Source: Diogma glabrata
Lineage: Eukaryota; Arthropoda; Insecta; Diptera; Cylindrotomidae
Assembly: GCA_963693315.1 (NCBI GenBank)
Contig: OY856188.1
Coordinates: forward strand, 98,492,915 to 98,556,914
Direction of reading: 5' to 3'
Length of the DNA: 64,000 nucleotides
Part shown: positions 13,301 to 25,300 of the stretch, piece by piece
How the letters are laid out: each line of letters starts with the position of its first letter
Numbering within the stretch: the stretch's first letter is position 1
Program-made: the position numbers and the translations under genes
The notes under the pieces: generated by a model
Seen by the model: the letters and a program-made list of their open reading frames with translations, nothing else
Told to the model about the DNA's origin: nothing
Databases searched by the model: none

Positions 13301-16300
13301 ATTTAGGTATTGGAATTCGTTGACATCAATAAAACAAAAATTTCTGCGTTTTTAGTTTTTTTTTTTAACCCTGTCTTAAGATACAGGGTACTGAAAAATC
13401 AAGAAATTGCTCGGCGATTTCCTAGAAATCCTTTCTTCGATTTTCTAGAAATGCGTATTTTTTAAATTTTTGATTTTTTAATATGTGAAAGGTAAGGTTG
13501 CTAACATTTTATAAAAAATTCAGGAGGGGAAAATTTTTTGTTTTTTTTTATTAATTTTATTGCAACACGCCTTAAAATTTTTCATCATAAAAAAGTGGAG
13601 TTAAAAAATGAAGTTTTTTTTGGATTTACATATATGTTTTTATAATAAATTTAAAAATTAAAATTTAAAATTTAATTATAATTATTTAAAATTTAAAAAA
13701 CAATTCCTGGAACACGAGGATATCACTCATTACATTCCTACAACTGATGGATCAATCTTAGCTAGACGTTATTCTAACTCTATGGAATTTATTAATGTAA
13801 AATTAAATAAATGATAAAATATGTGTAAAATATTTATTTTGAGTTAAAATTAAAAATTTATTATAAAAATTTATTATAAAGATGTTAATCCAAAAAAACC
13901 GTTCGTTTTTTAACTCCACTTTATTTTATAATGAAAAATTTTAAGGTCTGTTGCAATAAAATTAATAAAAAATTTTCCCCTCCTGAATTTTTTATAAAAT
14001 GTTAGTAACATATGTACCTTTCACATATTAAAAAATCAAAAATTTAAAAATAAGCATTTCTAGAAAATCGAATTTGAATTTTTTACCGTTAATTTTCTAA
14101 AAGAAAGTGTTCAAGATCATATAATGTGAATTATTATTTTGATTAGCTCTGTTCAATACCTACATTTTGAGCTATATAACATTAAAATCGGCTAAGTAGT
14201 TTTGACCGTAGAGCCATTTCAATACACCAGGGTCGAGCAATTTTTTGATTTTTCATCACCCTGTATCTTAAGACAGGGTAAAAAAAAAAAATAAAACGCA
14301 GAAAATATTTTTTTATTGATGTCAATGAATACTAGGGTTTCTCAAGCGGGATCCCGTTTTCTCCGGGATCCCGGGGATAAATTTTCATCCCGTTTTCCCG
14401 GGATTTCATCCCGGGATCCCGGGTAGCCCGCTAATTTTTATTAACATTTTTTTGTACTTTTTTCAAAGATATTAAAAGTTTTCTCACTCGAAAATCGAGT
14501 AGTTTTTAATTCTTTTCCCTCTGTAGTAATTAATTTCGTTCAAAATTAGGAAAATGTTTTTTTTGACACATATGGTATCATGGTTCTTTTGTTTGGTTTT
14601 TTTGACACATATAAGCACAACAAATTCAAACCAATCAAACTTAAAATAGGTAGATTTTTCTGAGAAATCTACCTAAAACTTGCGCTTCATTTCTTTTAAT
14701 TTATGTTTAATGGTTCTCTTGGACGAGTGGGTTCAATGAATGATTTAATGGACGTTTCGTCACGAAAATTCGGACAAAATTGACAACCTAGTTTTTTGAA
14801 AAATTGTTTAAAAATTAGTATTATGAATTTATTTTTGTTTTGTTTTTATGTATTCTTTTTTATTTAATTTTTAAAATTTTTTTAATTAAAAATAATGGAT
14901 AAAAATCAATGGCGCATTTTTCGTGCTGTTTTAATTTTACACATTTTTCTACCAATCAATTAGTAAAATCTAGCTTTTTAGCGTTTCCCGGGCTCCCGGG
15001 AATTTAATATTTTTTGTCCTGGCTTCCCTGGATTTGAATTTCTACGGGAAATGAGAAACCTTAATGAATACCTAAAATACCTATAATACCTCCAATACCT
15101 AAATATACAAAATTAAAACCTCATTTCCAAAATTGCATGTTTTTTGCAGATTTCACGTGTTTTTCACCAAATAGTTTACAAATTGTGGTAGGCCTTGCAT
15201 TATTCTGCGTCAAAATGAATGGAAATATTTAATTTTTAAAAATCAAATTTTTCTTTAATTAAAATTTTTTCTTTTTATTAAAAGTGTTAGGTAATATATA
15301 TCGTCGCAAAAACAACCAAAGGGCTGTAAAAAAGCCGCGCCATGTTTTTCTTTAGCTTGAAACTATCATTTTAACTATAACAAATAAATTCTTGTATCTT
15401 ATTCTTTAAAAAAACTTCTCAAATCATAAAGCACTAGTTATAAAATTTCTTAATGGCATTTTGTTTTCTAAACATCTAGCTATATTATATAATTTAAGTA
15501 ATACTCTAGAACTACATATCATAATTCTAAAATATATAATAAATATGCACATTTATTAAAATTTATTTAAGCAGAGGATATATAATTTATTTTTTTTTTC
15601 TATAGAAAACCGCTCACTTTCACTTACATATTTCTTGAACAAAAACCTTGGCGCGACCTTTTCTTAATATGACAATAAAGCCAACCGCATAGTGACTATG
15701 GTTGACTCATAATAAACGTTATATTGAAATAACCGTTGATTAAATAGCAATCTTAAATGAATATCAATGAATGTTAAAATTCAGTACGAAAAGAAATTTA
15801 TTGATAATGTTATTTCATAGTCATCGTTATATTGTTATAGTTGCCATTTGCTAGATATTCTTACAGCAAATCATGTCTTATATAAAATTAAGCATACCGT
15901 AATAATATAAAGGGAATTTCAAATAGATTACTATACTTCAGGAAAATTGCAGAAAATATGATACTGACTTAAACAATATAATTAGAAGTCCACTGTTGAA
16001 TTCATCGGCTTTTCCCAGTCGTCTGAAAATAGACCTTAGGAATGACATTATTAAATTAATTGAGAAAAGGTCGCGCCAAGGTTTTTGTTCAAGAAATATG
16101 TAAGTGAAAGTGAGCGGTTTTTTATAGAAAAAAAAATAAATTATATTTCCTCTGCTTAAATAAATTTTAATAAATGTGCATATTTATTATATATTTTAGA
16201 ATTATGATATGTAGTTTTAGAGTATTACTTAAATTATAAAATATAGATAGATGTTTAGAAAACAAAATGCCATTAAGAAATTTTATAACTAGTGCTTTAT

Positions 16301-19300
16301 GATTTGAGAAGTTTTTGTAAAGAATAAGATACAAGAATTTATTTGTTATAGTTAAACTGATAGTTTCAAGCTAAAGAAAAACATGGCGCAGCATTTTACA
16401 GCCTTTTGGTTGTTTTTGCGACGATTTGACTGTTTTGTATAAAGTTATAATATAATATGGGAGAATCAAATTATTATTATCCATATAAAATGTTTTCTAC
16501 AGAGAACTTTACTCTCGATTTTTTTTCAATCTAGGACCTATGTGCAATATTTTAAAAAATAAAAGTATCGTTTTTATGTAAACAGGTCTCAACTCATGAC
16601 ATGAACAACTCATGAAAAAGTAAAAGAAATATTCGAAAATAAGTCTAAAGCAATGCATTCGAAAATTAATAAAATTATTACATACAACGGAAACGATAGT
16701 CTTTGACTAATAATTTTAAAAAATTAACATAACAATTTTATAAAAGTTCTTGAGGATAGCATAAAAGCTTAAATCGATTGTTATTTACTCTAAATAAATA
16801 ATAAACAAAACAACATTGTGCGAAAAAAGATGTGAAATTAAGTGTTTCGCAATTAAACAATTTTTTTAAAAATTCTTGATTATGTTCAGCCAAGTACCAT
16901 TGGTGTCTTCCATAAACTTTATAGTCTGTGATTGACTGAAAGTTTTAAAAAATTTCAGTTTTTACGGTTATATATCACCTCAATCTCGAAATCGGCACAT
17001 ATTTGTCATTTTCACCTTATCTTACCACATAAATATACGTAAATACATATATTTTCATTTTCAGTGAGAAAGTCGTTGTGAATAATGGATAATAAACAAT
17101 CAAGTCCTCACCATAAGGGTTTTGTTCTATTTTATCAAAGTTCGGAACCCTTAAAATAATAATAAAATTTTCTCAAATTCTTTTCTTTATATCTCATAAA
17201 GCTTAAAACACAAAATTTTAAAGCCTACTAAATTATTTTTTAATCTCATCACTTCAAAATAACTACCAACGTTCTAAAATAAAATGAAATAAAAATTAAA
17301 ATTTATTATCGATATAATATTTGTTGGGCTCTCTCAGATAACAAATTTACATAAAAGACCAAATACATGTTTTCACAACATCGTTTTCTTAACACATCAA
17401 TAATAGGTCTTTTTACTGAAAGCATATTCTAAATATATTCTTTTTTCTAATACTTTTATAATTACCAACTTCCATTTAATATATTAATAAAACATTTGAT
17501 GGGTTTTCTGGATACAAACATAACAAAAATTTTTATCGAAAACAACTATATGTTTGCAAACTAATCTGGGTTCGTGTTTAAGTTTTTTAACTGTTGTTAA
17601 ATATTACCAATATTGAGGGATAATAAATTTCAATTCGCATAATTTTGTGTTTTTCAATTCTGTACATTTGGTTGGTTTTTGAAAATTCGCCAAAATGATA
17701 CTAAATTACTACATTCATATCAATGCTACCAACATGGTATAAAAATTTGTAAAAACCTTTTAATTTTACTAAAAGTTTGGGAAAGCAAAATTTTGATTTT
17801 ATAAACTTTCAGAAAAAAGCATGAATGCTGACTTTTTTTTACTAATGAGAAACATATAGTTAAATAAGATATACTTTTATTGATAACTTTGAATACAGTT
17901 GTAGAAAAAATGCAAATTATTCGAAATGAAAATTTTAACCTTTAAAACCTATTCGGTGCACAGTATATATACTTGTAGTGTCTTTCAAAACATGGCGCGC
18001 AAGACACTACCGCGTCTCTTGATATGAAAATACATTACTTAACATTTTTTTCTCATTACGTTACACTTTTTGTAATAATCAATTTACATGTCATGGATAG
18101 TGTGATGTAATTGATAATTTACTATGATAGGAGTAGAAAATAGTATATTACATACCTAGCGCTGTAAATAGCATTTTACATGGGAGGGAAAATATTGCGC
18201 ACGAGACGCGTAGCGGCGAGTACAGTACCTTCACAAGCATGGAAAATGGTTTGCAGCTCGAGATACTTTTTCTACGACTTTGTTTTAATGCCCAATTACT
18301 TGAAAAATGAACTACTATTTATAAATTAAATGCAAATAGTTTACAAATTGTGGTAGGGTTTGCATTATTCTGTGTCAAAATGAATTGAAATATTTAATTT
18401 TTAAAAATCTTTAATTAAAAATTTTTCTTTTTATTAAAAGTGTTAGGTAATATATATATGAAAATACATTACGTAACACTTTTTTTCTCATTACACTTTT
18501 TGTAATAATCAATTTACATGTCATGGATAGTGTGATGTAATTGATAGTTTACTGTGATAGGAGTATGAAAAACATAATTAACATCAAATGGAAACATTAT
18601 ACGAACAAATGTTTCTAACAATTGTTTCCAGTCTTATTAACGAACGTTGCCGAGAAATAAAAAATATTTTAAGCAGAGAAATTTTCAAAAAAATACAATT
18701 TGAGAATGCCATGCTCTTCAAAAGTAAAACGAGGTATCCTCATGGATTGATTATATAGTTTTTATAGTTTTTAATAATTTATTTATCGCTCGATCAATTT
18801 TCCCATAAACTTAGTCAGTTCAACTTAAAACAACTGTAAGAACATTTCACCCAATGGTACCAGCCACTTCTATACATACTTTTCCCTCATTATTATTTTG
18901 AGTCAACTGGCAGTTTTTCATGTCAGCTGGTCTGCACCATCATCGATCGCACTAACTATTAGCAATTTAATCGATGCTATGTTTAGCTCCCTGACAAGTT
19001 TAATATAAAAAAAACTGTATCCAGAAAAAAATTTATCCACTGCCTCCATTTTTTTATATGTTTCTTGATAACCTAAACTGACACAAACTACATCTTTTTA
19101 ACTGTTTAATCTAATTTCTACTCAACGAACTTATAATCAATTATTTTCTTAACCGTAGCTAAATTCTAGAAGAAAAAAAATGTGAATTAATTTCCATCAA
19201 TCTTTTTCAATCAATTTATAAAAGTTTTATGTAAACTGACATACAAAAAAAAAGGTTCAATATAAAAAATATTGTAATAAAAACATAATTAATCATTTAG

Positions 19301-22300
19301 GTATTATCTAATATCATCTTTAGATCATAACAGTACATTTTTTTTTAAATGATTATAATTAAGGTGTTATGTACCAAAAATATGTTTGTCGTATAATAAT
19401 GAGATTTTAATTAATAAAAACCGTTCTCACTCTGTAATGTTTTACATATAGAACAGGTCAAAGTGAAAATTTAAATACATTATTTAGAAAAGGCGTTTCT
19501 GGAAAAGTTTTTTTTTTCTAATTTAAAAGATGAACCTTTTTGTACTTATTTAGATTATGAATATTGAACTGCATAATATTTCTAATTATAACAGAAAATT
19601 AGGCTTATAAAATAAAAATAAAAGCAAAGGTGCAAAGTAATTAACTATGATCTTACTCTTTAATTTTAATAATGATACATAATTAAAGTAAGTTTTTCTT
19701 TTGTTTTAAAATTGATTTAAATTTTTGAACTTTATGTATAATAAGTTTCACATTAAGTAAAAATTATTTAGTTTATTTTCTAAGAATCGAAAATAAAATA
19801 AATTTAAAAAAAAACAGTTTTTTTTCGATTTCATCGATCAAGATCGATGATGTTATCGTTTTATATTCTAATTCAATCGATCAAATTTTTATTCAAATAA
19901 CCTATTCATTATAAATATTAATACAATCAATCATAATAGTTTTAGGTTCGTAATTTTTTTTTAAACGAAATTAATATTCTGAGAGCTTTTATAAGTAGAA
20001 CAATGTAATGTTTTTATGATAAAGAAACTATTACATTATACATACAAAAAAAATAATAAATTTGCTTGATAATTAAATAAATTATTAAATTTAAATAATT
20101 TTTCTTTCATACTTGATTATCATATAAAATTGAATTTAAATGCTTTAAAATATGTGATTGAGGGAAAATTTGCACGTTTTCTTTTTTTATTGAATTAAAA
20201 TCTCAAGTGAAAATTGTATAATATTAATTTCAATATATAATTTCTAATCATGACTATGATATTTGAATTGAAAATATTATGATTGTTTCTATTATTTAAA
20301 TTCAAGTTTTTAATCAAAATCAATCATTAGTTTTTGCTAAAGCGTGAAATATTTATTATTTGATTAATATTTTTTATACGATAGAAAACATTTGTTGAGG
20401 TTTATCAGAATATTTGGATAGCTATGTATATACCATTAGACAATAACAACGAGCTTATGCTCGCCAATTGCTCAGTGCGATTAATTAAATTTTGTTCAGT
20501 TTTGGAAACCAAGTTTTGTTGTCAGTATCAAAAATTATATATTCGTTTTAATTGAGTTTATTTATTTTTGGCTTACAAAATTTTTTAAACCAACTTCTTT
20601 TTGCATTATCACATGTTTATTGCTGTATTCTTATACTATCTGGTCTCAAGTTTTGACAAAATTGGATCTTGATGTTGGGTATCTGCACCCAAAAATAAAT
20701 ATGTTACTGCCGTTGAATTTCGATTAAAATATTGATTTCTAAGCCAACGGTGTACTGGCTCCTAATAATTATGTTCGACCCATTCGAGACTTGTTTGTGC
20801 TGTAATTGCTGCAAAATTTTCGACAAAATTTTCTATTCTAATTGCAAAATGTGAGAAATCTAACAATCTCTTCTGGTGTTATTAGTATTAACCAATTCTG
20901 TATAAGTTCTAGCTTAGAAAAATATATTTTTACTGCTTTTTGACGCGTGCTTTAGAAATATTAATTCTGCTCTGACAAATTCACATTTATTTGGGTTTAA
21001 CTTTAGATTATATTTTTTGCAGGTTTTCAGAATTTTTTCTATATTTTTGACTTATTACTATAATGTCGTCAATGTGAATAATGTAAATAAATGCGAAAAA
21101 CTTAGGGTAATTTTTAGCCCAAACGGTACTCTAGTAATTCTAAAGCTTCCTTGGTGTGTGACAAAAGATGTGTAGTTAGAATATATATCCAGTTAAACTT
21201 GATGAAAACCTGATGTTTAGTCCATTATAGAGAAGCATCATGATTTTCCTGCCAATGAAGAACCATGATTTTCCTCTATGAGTTCGTCTATTCATGGGAG
21301 TGGAAAAACACCACCAACCAATTTTTTATTAATTGCTCTACAATCTACAACAAGTCTCCATTTCTTATAACTTACCGTTAAGTACTTCTTTGGTACGACA
21401 AAGATAGGTGATGAATACTCTCTGAATCAAGTACTTCGATTCTACTATTTTATTTTGTATTAGCTCACTTAGTTGTTTATTTATTTCTTCCCTTTGCGAC
21501 ACTGGTAGTCGATCTGCCTTGACATAAACTGGTTCGTTGTCTTTAAGTTTTAGCTTTTGCCTATAAACAATTTTTAATTAGTAAACTTTTAAGTATTATT
21601 TTGCTTAGGTTTATCTTAATAGGTATATTATTTGTATTTAATATTTAACCCGTAGGCTACTCTTTGTGTACTATCGTATTGCCCAGAAATATTCCTGTCA
21701 ATTTCTTATTTTTTTATTAACATGTTTAGTAGAAACTAATATTAGCAGCTTTCTGTTTCGTATATGTTTTTTATATAGCTTGCTTTTTTATCGTGTTCTG
21801 TGATGAGAATTATTGCAGAGTTTCCAAAATTTACAAGTGCTTGGTTGTAAATCCTCTTGTCCTCTTTTGCACCAAATGAAATTTCATTGAAGTTATTCGT
21901 CATAGCACTAATTCGTCATGATCTTTTAATTGCTTTAATAATCTCTTAAATTGTGAACTATTTAATCACTACTCAACCACCCGTAATTAAAAGAAAACAA
22001 ACAAAAACTGTTTCCAAAAATGGTTAACAATTTATTATATGTTCAAAATGTTCGCCATTTAATTCCAACCATTTTTCTACTCGTTTTACCAAATTTAAAT
22101 GTACCATTTCTAACTCAGTTTCCATGAAGTCTAAAAATATCTTGCATTGGTATCTCATATCTGCAGTCGTAGGCTGATTAGAATAGGCTAAATCTTTTGC
22201 TTTTGCTATAAATAAAAATCCAAACATGTCATATCGGGCGAGGGTACTGGTAAATAAGTATGACCACTTCTTCCAAATCAGTTATTTGGCAACATTAAAT

Positions 22301-25300
22301 TTAGTAGTTGTTGGGTGCACCATCCAACTGAATTCACATTTAATGTCTTTCACTCAATGGATTGTCTTCCAATAAATTGAGTAAATCTTCTAATAAAAAA
22401 TTTGTATTCCAGATGATCATTTGTTGCCTTGTCCAATGACAAAATTGATTTCTTGCTCTAAAATCATTCGTAGGTACACTCAGAGAATTCTGTTATTAAA
22501 AACTATCAAAATAGCCATTAGATTAATAATTTGGTGATTATTATACAGCTAATCACAACTTGTGATTATTTTCACTAATTTCGTAATTACAGACGTTATT
22601 AAACTAATATTATTTGTTCGTAATATTTACTAACAAAAAAAATTTAAATTTTAAATCTAAAAACGATTGCTTTTATATTTATAAAAATTCTTATTGAATT
22701 AATAACATAATGGATTACATTCATATTAGGTATCCATTGGATAAATGACATATATTATTAGAATAATAAAGTTGTTTTTAAAATAATATTATATTATCAG
22801 ATTAATAATACAATCTAATTAGATTAATAAAAGGTTCTTATTAAATTAATAATAAGATGCTTTAAAATTAATAATAGAACTTATTAAATTAATAATTAGA
22901 TGTTATTAAATTAATAATGGAACTTATTAAATTAATAATGGAAATTATATTTTACACTTTTAAATAAAAGAGAACATAAATTTTTTATTAACAATTTTAT
23001 ATACATATTTCAATTATTTTCATTTAATTTTAAAGTATTTATATTTCACAGTTTTAATTTTAAAATAATTCATAATTTTGTTTTAAAGTATTTTTAAATT
23101 TATATGTGACAAAAATTAAAAGAAAAAAAGGGAAACTATGTTCGTATATAAAATAAAAAATATAGTAAAATATATTATATTTTACTATATTTTTTATTAA
23201 TTATTAATTAAAAAATAAATTTACATAGTTAAACTAATAATATATATTATTGATTTTAATTTAACCAATCAATCAACAAATTGATCGAATAATGTGCTAT
23301 TTCTTTTTCGCCTTTCAATGTATAAAAATACTTTTGGATAAAATTCCAAAATTGGTTGCTGATTGCGGATATTTTAAGTTGAATAAATAAAATATTTTGA
23401 AGCACACATCAACTGCTTTCCATGATGTATAAACTTCATACCGTACATTATCAAAACATACTAGTATTGGCTTAGTTCTAGATCCAGTAATTAACAAAAG
23501 AGGCTGAATTGGTAATTTTTGATCCAAATACTTTTGTAATATCTCTTCAACATTTTTAAAAGTTTCACCTATAATGGCCAAACTGTTTTGAGAATCTCGA
23601 ATCTCAAGCTTTGTTGGTTTGACGGAGAATCCTGTGCAGTAAATACATAGTTGATAGCAGAATACCATCTAAATAATATAAAACAGAAAAATAATTATAC
23701 TATAACAGACTCTAACATTGAATAGGCTTAATTGTTTTCACTCAAAAAAAGTCGGACAAGTGCGAATAAAATTCGCTCGCCAAGGGTTCCGTGAATGTAA
23801 AAGAACACAATATCAAAAATAAATGACATAAAGTTGTGTTGTAAAGTTTTTATATCGCCAGACTATTGACGCATAACAGAATAAATATTTAATCGTAGAC
23901 GTCAATAGTAAATGTCAATCACATCTATGTAGAATTTTTTTGCCCGCGAATTTTTGACAGATACGACGCAGCAAGAGATAAAAGATGAGACAAAAAGTAA
24001 AACAGAGATGTATTATTTATTTTGGGACAAATTTGTTTTCAAAACAATTATATTAGTTAAATTTTTACTTCTAGTTCGTACCATTTGTTTGTTGTGATAT
24101 TTGTTTCCATAGGCGTCGTTATTTTTATTATAATTATTTTTAATTATCAAAATTTTGTTACATTGCCTACAAAATCATTAACATTTTTACTAGTTTTTGC
24201 TTTTCTATTATAATTGGTGGAATTTCAATAGTAATTTATTATTTTATGTGTTTTTTTTGTCCATTTCAATGGGACCCTAATAGTTTTTTTCAATATTTTA
24301 ATCGAGACACTGAATGTGCAAACAATATGCGCATGTGCAAACAATATGCGCATAACAAACAAATTTCGTGTTCGCTGGCAAAAAAATTCTACTATACATT
24401 GATCAAAAATGACACAAAAATTGTTACTTATAGCGCATTTACAGTGACATAGCAAACTAGTAGATAGTATATTAATTTGCATCTTGTCATATTTAATATG
24501 AGTTTACAGCGTAGATTGCAAAATAAATCTTTTAATCTCATAAACATATTTTAATTTAGTTTAGTTTAAATTGCTATCTGTCAAACTTTTAAAAATATGA
24601 TAACTAGACCATTCCTCAAGTTCTTTCTCTGATTGTTGAAAAATATTTGACGGAGAAAAGAAATTTGATAATTTAAAATTTTTAGGAACAGGAAACGGTG
24701 TAGAAATCAAAATTGTTTATTTGCAATGGTGTTTACTACGTCAATATTAATTTGAAAATTATTTACTAGATAGTAAAACTAGATCTCAAATTAGTTGCAA
24801 GATCTTAAAATAAAAAATGTTTACAGCACTGATTTAAATTACATCTACTAATTTGCTATGTCGGTGTAAATGCGGTATTAAGGTTAAATCTTATCCATAG
24901 CTGTTTATGTTAACTAAAGAAAGATTTAGCCAGTTTAGCCAGTTTAAATGGTTTAAATTGAGAATATTTTTTCTATAAATCAGAGTCAAAACTTAGGGTA
25001 GTGGTGGTATACATATACTTAAAATAAAACTTTTTTAACAATAACTAAAAAACTGTTTATCGCAAAATTCTAAAAAATATTGCAATGTTTCTTAAATTTG
25101 GTGCTCTTTCATATGACATCCCACTCGCTGGGTCAAAAAAGTTTTTTTTACCCCCCTTTCACCCTTTCACCAAACACACAGAAATATAATTATTTGAGAG
25201 TTCGCTATAATTTTCGTTCAAAATATAGCAAACTTCCTGTCTCTGTGAATTTTTTCAATTTTTTCTGTCTATCAGTGTCGAAACGTATGGGGGGAACGGC

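Larger units (their letters stand above)
13247..15167. mobile_element. Palindromic element R2 inserted in R1 (TSD CAAAT), itself split by a hAT-like insert
   Basis: The ends read GTGAAAAACACGTGAAAT in inverse at both sides, and CAAAT duplicates (13242-13246 and 15168-15172) flank it. The empty copy at 18.3 kb has a single CAAAT, so the insertion is documented. Arms continue inward through an ATACAGGGT/ACCCTGT hairpin near 13367 and 14280 and a TTCAGGAGGGGAAAA block. Excluding the hAT-like insert it is about 1.18 kb. The 290-bp core between the arms contains an open stretch at 13701-13814 ending in TGA. Confidence 0.85.
13025..15300. mobile_element. Element R1, interrupted copy (carries two nested insertions)
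   Basis: Outer parts 13025-13246 and 15168-15300 match the uninterrupted copy at 18142-18465, for example CTAGCGCTGTAAATAGCATT at the left, and GTTTACAAATTGTGGTAGG and TGTTAGGTAATATATA at the right. The middle 13247-15167 is missing from the other copy, so it is a later insertion. Ends resemble short inverted repeats (TATATTAC..). Class unknown. Confidence 0.75.

Noticed and set aside
24225..24482. Overlapping plus and minus open frames around 24.2-24.5 kb
   Set aside because: Palindrome-like repeat sequence inside the nested element, with no family or start context.
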